NCBI GenBank assembly: GCA_015680905.1
Contig: CM027381.1
Coordinates: forward strand, 67,383,501 to 67,447,500
Length of the DNA: 64,000 nt
Direction: 5' to 3'
Origin: Coptis chinensis
Lineage: Eukaryota; Streptophyta; Magnoliopsida; Ranunculales; Ranunculaceae
Under the pieces are notes generated by a model. It worked only from the letters and a program-made list of their open reading frames with translations. It did not search any database and had not been told where the DNA came from. Made by a program: the position numbers and the translations under genes. Below, in pieces: positions 8,459-21,041 of this stretch (its first letter is position 1; each line of letters begins with the position of its first letter).

Positions 8459-10729
8459 CTAAAGTTTGGCTTGTTTATTAAGTGAAGAGCCCAAACGCCC
8501 AACATGATAGCCCAACTGGTCCATGAGGGAGTTGGTTGTGTTCAAGTCTTGTGAAGTTGGAATTATGCAGGATTTATTCCTGACGGGCTTGGGTGGTGGC
8601 CTTTAGGCTAGGATTGGTTCCAACTTCCAACCACCCACAAACACATCCCTCATCAGTACGCCAAGTCACCGCTTTGACAAAGAAACAAAAAACAACCAAC
8701 AACAACCAGCCCAAACGGTTATGATATTCCAAACGGAGTTGCAAACATTAGCAAATAACTATTGTAGTTTAGGGGTGTTTATGGGTCGGTTTCGGTTCGG
8801 TTCTTATAGATTTCGAGTTCGATTATATTTTTAACCATTCCGACGTTATTTCGGGTTTTTTCCTATATTTAGAAACCATACCTATTAATTAAGTCGGTTC
8901 CGGTTTCTTCTCGGGTTATATATTAGTATTGTTAAAATTACTTTTTAAATTATTTAACCGGTATACAAATTGGTTTTTAATTACACTTATCACTAATATT
9001 TTTGTCATCTCATAAAAAGTAATGGTCCTAATAAATTCAATAATCTTTAGAAGTTATCTAAAAACTTTAAATACATCTCATGGACAGTAAATATGTACAC
9101 ATATATTATACTATACGTACATGCCTCCTATATACCACACTATATTTTAATATGTAAAATAATAAGTATATGTACTACGATTGTTAGCATTGCACGTAGT
9201 CATTATCCTATACTAGCTAATATGCACGCATTCTGGGCGTCAAAATCTCAAAGTCTTGGGATGTGTTTGTTTAATGTTAACATGCAACTTATCTAAGATC
9301 CTTGTAATTGCCTAGTAACTGTACCATCTTCTTAGCACTTAGTATGGGAGAAAATTTTGAAACAACATAATTTATTTATCAGTTAAAACAAAATCATTTA
9401 TTTTGTCTACATATTCACCGTCTTTTTTTTATCGCTATAATTTTAAGTGATAATATGGATAAATGAACAATAAACTACTACAATATTCATATGCAAATGG
9501 ATATATAATATAATAAAAAAATTCATAGTATTCCAGTTTAATACACATTAGACTATATGCATGCGGGTCAAATAATCCCATCAACAGTGATCTTCTCTCT
9601 TCTATAGTCATCAACAAACTCCTCGGGTTCACATCCCTAACACTTCAAGAGTACATAATATTTTCGCAGTACACAAATTGTAGTATACTATGTGCATGTA
9701 GTGCACACAAATAAGAGTGAGACTCTGTGCATTTGTTCAACGTATAGTAACTGAAGAATCCAAAGTCTAAGCAAGGCAGAAGTGGTGGTGTTGAGTTTTA
9801 TGTTGCAACTCCATAACGTTTGGAAACCTGCAGTTCATATAAAAGTTGGATTTAGATAGTGACCTCCAACCTATCAACACATTAACACAAAGATTCTACT
9901 TGTGATGGACTCACCCTTTTATTTGTCCAAATAACTTTGATAAAAGCTCTTGACTCACTCTGTTAATGAAATTTCTTTTAAGGATCTTTAGTTCCGCAAT
10001 CTGCATAACTTAAAAAAAACTTAAAAAAAAAATTTCAAATAAATGTTGGATTTAATAAAACAAAAAAAATATCAGGATTTGCAGTCATGATTCATCTACA
10101 TCCAATTTACTATTAAGAGGGGAAAAAAAAAAATTAGTTAAATTCATGCATCATTCAATTGGAATAGGAGAAAAAACAATTAGTTACATATAAAATGATA
10201 CATAATTACCCCTATCGGAATGATGCTTTCTAGTTTCTACTTTCTACTCAGTACCACCATAAATTATCAATCTTCAAAAGGTTTCCATTTCAATTCCTAC
10301 AATCCTATTCCTAGCCAAGTGTTGGGCAACACCATTGTAATTGTTTACGAAAAATGGTTTACATAAATGCTGTGGAGAATATGACGTTGTGGAAGCCATT
10401 TGCCGTCCTTTATGTATGACCACCAATACTGTAGAACTTTAAAATTGCATCAATAAAAACATTCCCAACCAAAAGAAGTAGAGGAAGGAGAGGAATGAAA
10501 CACCACCAATTTGACAAATTTTAGAAAATCAAGTTGAAACCTCACAAAATGTTTAGTGCCTAATCCTAAATAATACAGTAACAATATTAGACCAACATAA
10601 AAACATCAAAAAGGGTAATTCTACCATAGTAATTAATCCAAGGAAACAGTGCATCCTCACCACAAATTAAGCTGGTACAAATTAAATGGCTAAAGGAAAC
10701 ATCAAGGTGATGGAAAAGGCCAAGCCCAA
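8459..10729. other. Intergenic, no gene recognised
   Basis: 2.3 kb without a convincing coding frame. A stretch at 8769-8900 resembles the GC-rich end of a hAT-like element (aggggtgtttatgggtcggt), but no matching right end with a target duplication was found. The rest is AT-rich unique-looking sequence with poly(A) tracts (10010-10130). Confidence 0.4.
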
Positions 10730-11808
10730 CTAAAAATCATCATCATCCTCCGCGGCAATGTGCTTTGCAAGTTCCTGTTCCTGTTGTTGTCTCTCTCTCT
10801 CTCCTCTTCTTAGCACTTTCCTTCTCCTTTTTTTGGTTGTTCGACGGGAACCTCAGGGCACGCACGGCCTCATTGTGCATGTTGAGGCAGAAGGAAATCC
10901 TCGAGTTGAATGCAAACTGAGGCTCATTTGTAGAGTATACATCTCCAGTTTCCTTTGATACCATCCACCCATTTGCATGATCTATTGTAGCATCAATTGC
11001 ACCGTCTCGAATTGCCTTAGCCACAATGCTCTCAAAGATCGGCAATAGGATTCTCATAATTCAACATCAATTTTTCAGCAACATCTTTTAGTGAGATACC
11101 CGAATAAGAGATGCTGATGTTACGTAACCCTGTCTTTATGACATTATATCGCAGCCTAACAATCAAGTTGTGGGTTCGATTTGAATTGAAAGTGCTTGCA
11201 AACTTGTCTGCAATATTTCTGAACAGCTCCAAGTCTCCCACACGAATAGCCTGAAAAATACATTCCACATTGGTTAGCTCCACAAGAATCACACTTATAA
11301 AGGTAAGGCATATAACTAATGACTCCTCAGCATACACACCAAACTTTTACAAACAATTGAAGGGTTCAGATCTAGGGTATAATATGTCAATATCCTAACT
11401 AAGACAGTACATGTCATCCATTTGCCAATATGGATATGTTCTTTTAAATTTTAGAAAAGTTGGAAAAATGAAAAGGCAAACACATCCCATCGACCAGAAG
11501 GAATCAATGCATGCTAGGACTTGAAGTTACTCTTTTGGAAGGGGGGAGTCCCCAGACCTCTCCAAACTCCAATATCACAAGGCAGAAAGTTTTTTAGAAT
11601 ACACAAAAAATTATTAAAATTAAGCAGGTTTGTGTTTAAGAGGAAAGAATATCTTAAATGACTCCCGACTTACATTTGTAAGCTCAAAGTATGGCCTCAA
11701 AGCCTTCTTCATTCCTTTCTGCATGAACACAATCCTCTCAGGAATTTCCCCTAGCAGTAGCCGAACTATCACAGCCCATTTGTTGCACTGGACTCGGAAG
11801 CCAAACAC
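10730..11808 (-). pseudogene. RPN3: 26S proteasome subunit RPN3 (PSMD3-like), 3' fragment
   Basis: RPN3 is a PCI-domain lid subunit of the 26S proteasome. The minus-strand exon at 11674-11808 gives FRVQCNKWAVIVRLLLGEIP and ALRPYFELTN with a GTAAGT donor. After a 423-bp intron (acceptor TTTCAG at 11251-11253) the last exon starts AIRVGDLELF. It continues through DKFASTF and TGLRNISISYSGISLKDVA into [20 protein letters not shown] and [20 protein letters not shown]. The acidic end, EDDDDF with a stop at 10730-10732, is reached only after two frameshifts: one extra base at about 11031-11036, and a GA-repeat expansion at about 10790-10803. Everything upstream of FRVQCNKW is missing, with an abrupt loss of homology near 11810. 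Introns are kept, so this is a genomic-DNA copy. It is not functional. Confidence 0.92.
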
Positions 11809-13621
11809 TAGGTGAAAACATGATTTTTTTTACTCCTGGCTCGGATAGGAATTGACTTGTACTAATAGTCAAGAATATATTTGATGGGATTTTTATTAAA
11901 TTGATGGTCCATAACCGTCAAACAAAAAATTGATGGTCCACGCTCGTAAAGAAAATTTCCCCGAAATCCCAGTTGAAGCGCAAATACCTTCCCCCCAAAA
12001 TTTTCGCTCTCATCCAATTTTCTCTCTTTCGGTTTCTATTTCGTTAAAATTGAAAACCAAAAGCTCGCCGTCATATACAATCTCCTTCCATACCTCGCAA
12101 GCAGCAGCTACTTCAGGACTCCATTTGCAAGCCTCGCAGATAAGTTTTCCGCCAAAGGTAACAGTTTCATCTCTACAGCAACTTCCGCCAAAGCTAACAA
12201 ATTCAGCAAGCTTCAATTTCACCGGTTTGTTTCTTTTATTTAGAAAATATTTTACTTTTTCTTTAATTAGTATATTGGGATGATGCATCTTTCTCATGAA
12301 GTCAGTTTTCAAGTTTGTGTTCTACCCTTTGACAGTCATAATCCGCCCATTCTCTAAAACTCACAGGACTCTTCTAATTTATATTTAACAATGGTAAAAT
12401 ATATAACTATAATATGAAATTCATATTCTGAACTGTTAGGTGTGACACAGTAAAGTTTTATTTTTGGATTCAAAGAATAGAAAACCATATATTTTTCCAT
12501 GTACTGTAACACCAACGATATGATTGTGAAATAACAATCTAAATACAGTACGAAATTGATGAACTTATAATGAGTCGAAAACCGGGGTAGATGTGTTTGG
12601 GGATGTATATAAAGAGTTTGAGTCTAAGGAGAAGTTAGCTGGGATTGGGAGTAGGAGATCAAATGTAGGTAATGTGGAGTCATGGAATACTGAATGAGAC
12701 GAAAGGAGATGTGTTTGGGGATATTGATAAGGAGAGTGGAGGTGGTGGGGGGGAGGAGGGAGAGTGCACAAGAGATGAAGGGTTGGAGTATTGGGGATGA
12801 TGATAAAGTAAATGATATTTTTAATATTGGTGGAGAGGAAGGTGGGATTGATGGGATTGAGGATTTGTCTAGTGAAGTCGAGGACAATAGGAATGCGAAA
12901 GAATGAGGTCCAAAGAGGAACTTCGAGATGGAGAAAAACAACTTTTACTTCAGTTGAAAAGTATATTTGCACGCAAAATCCTTGTTTTGTTTAGGGAACA
13001 ATTGATTTTAATGAAGATGTAGGAAGAGATTTAAGACCATAGTTTACATTTGTGTACACCCTTTTATCATGGAAACTGGTATTAGTAAGGGACCTTTTTG
13101 AGGAGATGTATGATATAGGGTTCTTTTATGTTTTACGTTTTCTATTTATGATTTGGTTATGTATATGATATAGGTATTGGCTGGAATGGCATTAACTTAA
13201 TTAGTTAATTGCCGGCGCAGTAGGATATTGAAAAACAATGTCACCGGTAGTTGGCGATGATTGCGCCAACACTGCTGTCAAAATAATGCAAAAATACACA
13301 GAAATAAATAAAACTAGGCATTATGAAGTTGAACCTAATACGTGCATGCACAATATCAAGAAACAAAGTAACACAAGTTAAGAAAGAAACATAATGAATA
13401 TACAAGAAACTTACTAGTGCCATTGCTATTGGTGGACGAATTATGAGGAATACCAAACATCATTGTGGCTTGTTAATTCAATAAGTGAGAGATTGATGGA
13501 GAAGATACGTTCTACTACTCTAGTTATCTAGTTATCTAGGAATCATAACCCTTGTTTTTTCCCATTCTTGTAATGGGTTGCGTCAAAATTCTAACTTTTT
13601 AAATTGATCGTTTTGCATATA
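11809..13621. other. Intergenic, no gene recognised
   Basis: Contains a short duplicated 'aaattgatggtcca' (about 11899-11941) and a pyrimidine-rich, C-rich stretch at 11960-12210 that resembles a plant 5' UTR. There is also an acidic, Gly/Asp-rich set of open frames at 12560-12910 that change frame and match nothing I know. Nothing here is firm enough to call a gene. Confidence 0.35.
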
Positions 13622-13640
13622 CACTACTACAGCTAGTTTT
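13622..13640 (+). other. Candidate 5' terminus of the CACTA element
   Basis: 'cactactacagctagtttt' begins with CACTA and lies 685 bp upstream of the CACTA transposase start, a normal distance. The inverse end was not found, so this is only a candidate. Confidence 0.3.
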
Positions 13641-14306
13641 GATCGAATTTTAGTTAGTTTGCATCTCCTAAAGGTTTGTGTTTTTTTTTCTTTGTTTAAA
13701 AAGACTTATTTGTTTTAAGAAATGAAACACATATCATTATCGTTGTTATTGATATACTATTGTTAATGCGAATTAATATTGTATAACGTTGTGACTTTTT
13801 ATTGCTTTATCAAAAAATTTGAGTATATTATTATTGTTAAAATTGTGAGTTTTCACCATTCGTTTTACTGAGTAATGAAAGTTTTCATCCTTTAATTGGA
13901 TGCACTTCTTGGTGAAGATGTTGGTTTGTCGTGTTGAGGGTGTTGTCTATCAATTCTAACAATTTTTTTTTATAAACTATGTTTTGTTCAACATGGTGAG
14001 GGTGTTGGTTTGTCGAAAATGTTATTAGTGTGGTGATTGTCTAATATAGGGGGGCAGAACTACTGAATTTAGAGTGAAAGTGAGGGGGTGCCATAAACAT
14101 AGTAAAAAAAATTAGTAGCATATCGACTCATGAAATTTTTGATTATATGGCTTTCACTACCACAATTTTAATTTAATTAGTATGTTCTTGGTGATGTAAT
14201 ATTACTCATTTGTGCGTGTGTGCTGCAAGTTGTATTAGTTAGTTAGTATGACACTTTATTTGATATGCAAGTGGCATTTGTATTGATTTATTTTTTGTTG
14301 TAAAAG

Positions 14307-16712
14307 ATGTCTACGAAAGTGCCAAGCAAGGCATGGATGAAGGCACCGACGTTATCTACGGAATACATTGAAGGTGTTCGTTCATTCATTAAATTTACCC
14401 AAAATAGTTTGGGGAAAAAAATTGACTGGTACTGCTGTCCTTGTGTTGACTGCGGTAACCAAGAGAAGAGATTAGCTGAAGATATTTTTTACCATTTGAT
14501 TCGTAAGGGTATAACAAGCTCTTACACATCATGGGTTCAACATGGAGAGCGTTCTTCCAGAAAAAATGTCAATGCTAGTACCTCAACTTATGTCGGTAAT
14601 GAAGAGATGCTTCCAAGAATGGTGGAGATGGTGAACGATACATTTGGGCATAGTCAACCTAATGACTTGGATGCATGTCTGGATGAGGTGGATGAGAATC
14701 AAGATGAAGATGATTCTCCGATGGTGATATTTAAGCTAGATGATATTCAAATCAATATACATGAGGATGTTCGGTACAAGAAATTGATGGAAGATGCATT
14801 ACAACCCTTGTATCCTTCATGTGAAGGTGAACATTCAAAGTTGTCAGCAACAATTGAGCTATTGGGGATGAAGTCTAGACATCGGTGGTCCAATAATAGT
14901 TTCACACAGTTACTGGGATTCTTAAAGAGGATTCTCGCGGATAAGAGTACATTGGCTTTAAAACGGATAGTGCTAAAAAGTATGATAAAGGCATTAAGTT
15001 ATGAAGTGTGAGGTTATCCATGCATGTCCAAATGATTGTATTTTATCTTGGGGAAGGAAAATGAAAATAGAGTTAGTTGTCCCACATGTGGTGCGAAAGC
15101 AGATGGAAGCCAGCTGATGAATCCAAGCCAAGGGCTAAACCTTTGCCAATGAAGAAGCTAAGATATTTTCCTTTAACAGAAAGGTTGCAGAAGATGTATA
15201 GTGTGCCGTGGCTTGCTGAAAATATGACATGGCATGCAAAATCAGTTCCAAACCAAAGTCATATCGGCACCCAAAGTGGATTCTTCTTGTTGGAAGTCCG
15301 TTAATTATCGGTGGAGCGATTTCTTTTGAGCCACGAATGTTCGATTAGGACTTGCAAATGGATGGATTTAATCCATTTGGTAACAACAATAGCATTCATA
15401 GTTGTTGGCCTATAATGATCGTCCCATACAATCTTCCTCCATCCTTGTGCATGCGCAAAGAGTTTGTAATGTTAACACTATTGATTCCAAGTAATCCAGG
15501 AGATGAAATTGATGTTTATTTGCAGCCGCTTATTGAAGAACTCAGAAACTTGTGGTCCAAGGGGGCTGAAACTTATGATTCTTGCAGTAAGAAGACTTTC
15601 AACATGAGAGCAATTTTATTGTGGACTATTCACGATCTTCCAGCATATGGTCATGTTTCAGGACGTAGAACAGCAGGAAGGTGCGCTTGCCCAGTTTGTA
15701 GTGAAGGGATAGAGTCGAAATGGTTAACAAATGGGAAGAAATTTTCTTACATGGGGTGTAGGAAATTTCTGAAAAACAAAACCATCCTCCTTCGAACCAA
15801 AATCCCAATTTAATAGGAAGGAAGAACATGGAGAGCATCCTCGTCGTTTGGTTGGTTCAGTAGTGAAGCAGAAAATGAGCAAAATTCTTTATGTATACGG
15901 TAAGGTGAATGGTAAAAAGAGGAAGAGGGGTTCAAACGAGATTAAGTTGACTGGTTGGTTGAAGGATTCCATCTTCTTTAAACTGGATTACTGGGAGGTA
16001 TTTATTACCCTTTCTTTTTAATGTTCTATGTAATAGAGCACTGTAATTTATTGTTGACCACATCCATAAACTTCTTCTTGTTGCCACCATATCCTTGAAC
16101 TTCTTCCTGTTTTTAGGCTTTTTCTTGTTGCCGGTACCATCCTTAGACTTCTTCCTGCCACTAAAAAAAGAAAATATCACCTTCCCTTTGGATTTTCTGG
16201 TAGTACCTCTATATCCATTTCCTTAGTGTTGGCCTCACCCATTGGCAGTTGATCAGACTTGTAGGTCTTTAGGGTAGCAATGCCAAGTCTCTGTCTTTAG
16301 GCCTCACCCTTTTTGTTTCTGTATTATGCTCTTTTGATATTAAAGTAAATGGTTACAGCAAGACTAGTTGACCAGTCTTTTATCTCAAGCATGTCCTGCT
16401 ACTAGTTACTAGTATTGTAATTATATTTTGCATATACTAATACTCTTCTCACATTTACTACAGTATCTTCCTATTCCACATAATGTAGATGTGATGCACG
16501 TTGAAAAAAATGTTGCAGAAAATCTCTTCTCTTTAATCATGAACACTAGTGAGTCGAAGGATGGTATGGCAGCACGTAAAGATCTGAAGGCTATGAAGAT
16601 CAAAAAGAAGTTGTGGCCTGTGAAAATTAATGGGAGGTTATCGTATGCTGAGGCAGGTGCTTTGCGAGCTGCTTGCAAAAGACTTTCTTTTGCATCTGTG
16701 TACTCTAACTGA
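14307..16712 (+). pseudogene. CACTA (En/Spm) TNP2-type transposase, decayed
   Basis: The start at 14307 opens 234 codons with a transposase-associated domain: YIEGVRSFIKF, then WYCCPCVDCGN and a WVQHGE block about residue 75. The TNP2 core follows in shifted frames: IHACPNDC and SCPTCGA (15012-15110), LRYFPLTERLQKMY (about 15150-15200), then GFNPFGN, IMIVPYNLPPSLCMRKEFVM, DIDVYLQPL-like, AILLWTIHDLPAYG and ACPVC (15352-15760). The last part is KRKRGSNEIKLTGWLKDSIF, then an intron at 15998-16463 (GTATTT..CTACAG), then LPIPHNVDVMHVEKNVAENL. The frame stops at 16710-16712, well short of the usual 800-1,000 residues. At least three frameshifts lie between 15000 and 15350. It encodes no active enzyme. 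Confidence 0.88.
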
Positions 16713-17311
16713 ATGGTGCTAATCTTCCCCGGATAAAACAGGTACTGGCAGAACTACAAAAGGAAAATTGGGTGGGGGGTATTAACACACTCCACATAAA
16801 AGAAACCAGTTATCGCAAGTCATATAAATGCTATAACACTACCAATTCAACAATAACGTTAATGAAAATAAGAACCATTACAAAAAATATCAATTCCAAT
16901 AAGAGATCACAAATACAATGATTGATTGATTAAAACCCACTAAATAGAAGCCCCATTTTTCCTTTACCACTAAACAATTTGAAAAAGATGAGGGAAATAT
17001 CACTTTCCTTGCTTTCTCATTCTTCAGTAGCAACAGTCCCTTCTCACTCACATAGATATCGTCTAGAAACTTCCTTATATCCTAGTTCTTGACATGACAT
17101 GTATGTTTCATAGAAACGCATAAATCCTATGCCTGGAAGAAAAATAGAAACCGTAAACTTGTAAATACATCGCTGGCATTTTCTCGCGTTCTCGATTTTC
17201 CACTCCAATCAATAATTACACAAAAATCTGCCTAATCTCATATATGTTTTGAGCGTAATAATTTAGTTAGGTTTAAAAAACACAAAATTCAATGTTCTTC
17301 ACCATACAAAC
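16713..17311. other. Non-coding, probably the body of the CACTA element
   Basis: No coding frame. The last 5 bases (17307-17311, caaac) are the left target duplication of repeat C1. Confidence 0.4.
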
Positions 17312-18339
17312 TGTCACACCCCGAATTTCGACAGAATTGAAAAAACATTATTTGTTCCCGACTCTTCGATCTCCGAGGTGTGACGCACTCTCAACTCCCA
17401 AAAACCCATAAACAGTTTAAATATGCGGATAATAAAAACCAATAAAAATTTTAACTTAAACAAAAGTCTTCTTCATGACAAAGATTCAAAAATAAAATTA
17501 GGTTACAACTCTCATTTCAATAACTCTTTAATAAAATTTACAAATGAAATACAAAAACATTTTCTAGACTGAAATTCTATATCACCCCAAGGGAAAACAA
17601 AACAAATCCTGAGATGCAACGCTAACGCAAACCACAAGCAAAGAACCACTCTTCTTCAACACTAAACCATCAAAACTTATCAACTATGTTCATTGAATGA
17701 ACATACCCGATAAACAAACATGCAAATCGGTTGAAGATTATAAAAATGCTGGTGTGAGTAGCTCTAAAACAACATATACTTATACAAATATATACATAAT
17801 CCATAATGCAGTTAGTTCCTCCACCGAGGCGCCTTAACTTTCAACGACTAATATAACATACTTAAGTACAATAATCTAGGCAGGTAGTTCCTCCACTGAG
17901 GCGCCTTAACTTCCAACAATTAATATAACATACCATACGCATAATAAAAAGGCATTTAGTTCCTCCACGAGGCGCCTTAGGTTCTAACTAAAATACTAAC
18001 CAGCCAAATCATATACAATCATCTATCTAAAAATATATCATTTACCAACATATTACCATAATTATATTAATTTAGACTTTCTTTATGTGTCCCTAAAATC
18101 ACGTCGTATCTATGTCTTACCTAGTTTCCCTGGCTACCACAATCGCTACCCAACGCCGAACATGTACATCCACATGCCTCCCCTTACATAATGAACCACT
18201 CCGTGCGTAACCACCCTGAGCGGGATGCCGCACACCAGGTAAATCCTCACACGGAAGCAATTATGTAAGTAATGCTACTATTCGGCATAAAATATTGCGC
18301 ATCTCGTTCTATTTTGCGAACGGAATAATCAAGCCACTA

Positions 18340-18580
18340 TTAAATTACGACGATTGCCCAACACATGGGTCAATCAACATCTCATATATATACAACATCT
18401 TATATATCAACATCTTATATATCAAGCCACTATTCGGCTACGATTGCCCAACACATGGGTCAATCAACATCTCATATATATACAACATCTTATATATTAA
18501 GCCACTATTCGGCTATGATTGCCCAACACATGGGTCAATCAACATCTCATATATATACAACATCTTATATATCAAATACG
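18340..18580. repeat. Tandem repeat in C1, three units of about 76-88 bp
   Basis: The block 'gattgcccaacacatgggtc' plus 'aatcaacatctcatatatat' recurs three times, separated by 'gccactattcggcta'. The open frames over it on the plus strand are products of the repetition, not genes. Confidence 0.85.
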
Positions 18581-18905
18581 CCGACACAGGGCAGATCACA
18601 TGAGTTGTGGTAGTCAGGTTCTAGGATTTTCGTTACGTAATTTATTCAGGTGTCATACATTTATGACTCATAAACGTTTCACTATATCACGTGCATGTCA
18701 AATACATTATTGCACTAAGCCACAATATTTAGAAATGTCTCGAATATATCTCATAACCATTTTCATTCTTTCACGTGCCAATATATTATTGCACTAAGCC
18801 ACAATCACGTAGGCAAATATTCACCAATCATATACTACCTCATAGTAGCATCTCACATATATAATAATGGAATGTTTATACATTTATTTCTCCTAAACAT
18901 ATTGC

Positions 18906-18908
<3 letters not shown>

Positions 18909-18988
<80 letters not shown>
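18909..18988. repeat. (AT)n microsatellite inside C1
   Basis: About 40 AT units. C2 has a much shorter run at the matching place (33781-33802). Confidence 0.95.
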
Positions 18989-18990
<2 letters not shown>

Positions 18991-20758
18991 ACATATTATA
19001 TAATGTCACAATATCAACGTCGGATCTTAATTAGATAATGACCACCAAATTTATACAAGCTTCCACAAAGATTTTAGCATTTGATTTGTCCATACAATTT
19101 ACAACATATAATACAAAGACAATTAAACCAATCCACGTCAGTCCACAATCATCAAAGCCCAATATATATAAGCTTTACACACTACTCACGTCAAATCTTA
19201 ATTCGATAATGACAAACAACGTTATATGATGTTCGACAATATTTTATTATTATATTTGTCCATATTCTTAAATATGTGAAAAACGGGAAAAAATCAACAT
19301 TCCAAAGTCAAAGGTCAACGGTCAAAGTCAACCTAGCATTTCCATGTTCGACAAGTTTAGAGTCATAGCCATGGTTCATGGCTAAGGTCAATGTGCATGG
19401 CTCATGGGCTCATGACTAAGGTAATGGTTCAGACCCAACTGGCCGAGCCCAACCCTTAGAACCCAAAAGTCTCAAACCAACTCATTTATTCTACCTGACC
19501 CAATTGGGGACATAAGGACTAGCCTACATAAATTAGAAACCGGCCCAAAGAAAACTAATTGAAAAAAAGTCCAAACAAAACAAATGAAACTGGCCCATAG
19601 AACTTAATCTAGAACCGGCCCAAACAAAACTTAATTACACTGGTCCAAAATACAAAACAAATAAAAAAGGGCCCAAACAAAACACTCTAAAACTAGCTAA
19701 GGCCCAACCACTTAAATTAGATTTCGCCCCAAAATGAAATAATAGAACCGCCCAAACAAAATCGCCCAAATAAACATTTAAACTTAGCTACGCCCATGAC
19801 CGTGCCCAAGCCCAAAATAGCCATCTTCCTCATCAGTTCTCTGCCCACCACAAGCACCAAAATCCGGCCACCACAAGTTCCAATCGCCTACCCATTCCAA
19901 CCAAGCGGTTGGACTCCTAAAGAAAAACCCACAACATTAACAAAATCGAAACCCTCAAATTCTTGAATCCAAACCCTTCATCCAATCTAGATCTCAAAAT
20001 TTACGCCATTAATGGTCTGGTTCAAGCTTCCAACACCCCCATTTGCATCCCTTACACACTACATTAGTCACCCAACATCCAACCACACTTCAACAAAACA
20101 AATCAACAAAACAATCAACGAAATAAAAACGATATCGGGGTTGCTTGTTAACGCAGGGTCGACGCTCGACAAAGACACCAAACTTTAAACTTTAACACCC
20201 CTTCACACGCATACACCATCAACCCACACTCCATTCAAACACACAAAACCAAACCCAACAACAAAGTTTGGATACAAGTGGGCGATTTATCGTCGACGCC
20301 ATTAACTTCTCTAAAAGCTCCAACAGTTCCCAATTATCCATCCCGACGTCCAACCCTTAATCAACCAAAAGATTTAATATCTAACGGTTTATAAACGATA
20401 CAAACCGTCCAAATCGTTATCTGAGGGCAACTATTTGTTTTGGCTCGCCATTAATTAACTTCTTCTCCGAGCTTCACTTTGCCCCACATTATCACAAACA
20501 AAAACAAACATAAAGGTTCAAATGGAAAAACTAGACGATTCCTTGCTGTTGGACTCACGACGCCGCCATTGACGACTTCCGAGTCCCAACAGTTCCGACA
20601 GTTCCATATCTAATCTTTTCGAGTTCAGTTTTAACAACGACACTAGGACGCCGAATAAAAACAATATATAATGAGCAGTATAAAAAAAGAAACATAAGAC
20701 AGTTTATACCGATATTCGAAAACTATAAATCCGGTGATATAGCAAAATAGCTACTCAC

Positions 20759-20844
20759 CTTAATCCCAAGCTCCACGAATTTCTCCGAGTCCGAGTCGTC
20801 GCGCTCCAACGCTCCAGCAAACCAGCTTCTCTCTCTGCCTCCAT
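20759..20844 (-). promoter_or_regulatory. Conserved short ORF and splice donor of C1
   Basis: On the minus strand an ATG at 20844 follows a TATA-like 'tatataaaca' by about 65 bp and opens MEAEREAGLLERWSATTRTR.., which runs into the donor AG|GTGAGTAGC at 20759/20758. The same arrangement is kept in C2, C3 and C5. It looks like a transcribed leader exon of the retroelement. Confidence 0.5.
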
Positions 20845-21041
20845 TTTCATTATTTTTATTATTTTTAAAAAACCCTATTCTCTAGAAAAATGTGTTTATA
20901 TACTTGGGTCCGAAACCCAAGCCCAAAACAGACCTGGGCCCAAAAATCAGGCCCACGTATCCAAATCCAATCCAGCCGATTTTTAAATAAATAAATAAAT
21001 AATTAATAAATATGTATTTTAAATACGGGAGTTACACAAAC

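Larger units (their letters stand above)
17312..21036 (-). mobile_element. C1: giant solo-LTR-like unit, 3.7 kb, TSD CAAAC
   Basis: The unit starts TGTCACACCCCGAATTTCGA and ends ..GGAGTTACA, so both ends are TG..CA. It is flanked by perfect 5-bp duplications CAAAC at 17307-17311 and 21037-21041. Five related units (C1-C5) occur in the window. I orient them by the TATA box near the TGTAACGCCC end, which makes C1 minus. It contains three blocks of 'tagttcctccac.gaggcgcctta' (17813-17980), a triple tandem block (18340-18580) and a long (AT)n at 18910-18988. TTGAC-type boxes lie at 19300-19340. No protein domain, primer site or polypurine tract is seen, so a solo LTR of a retrotransposon with unusually long LTRs is the best reading. 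Confidence 0.75.

Noticed and set aside
8769-9640. Possible hAT-like element (aggggtgtttatgggtcggt to ..gggttcacatccct)
   Set aside because: The inverted similarity is short and the flanks show no 8-bp duplication.
12565-12994. Overlapping open frames on both strands, acidic on plus and Pro/Ser/Thr-rich on minus
   Set aside because: Frames overlap, have no recognisable domain and change phase. They look like chance frames in biased sequence.
18295-18613. Plus-strand ORFs with repeated YNILYI/THGS motifs
   Set aside because: Translation of the tandem repeat in C1 in two frames; not a protein gene or a CRISPR array.
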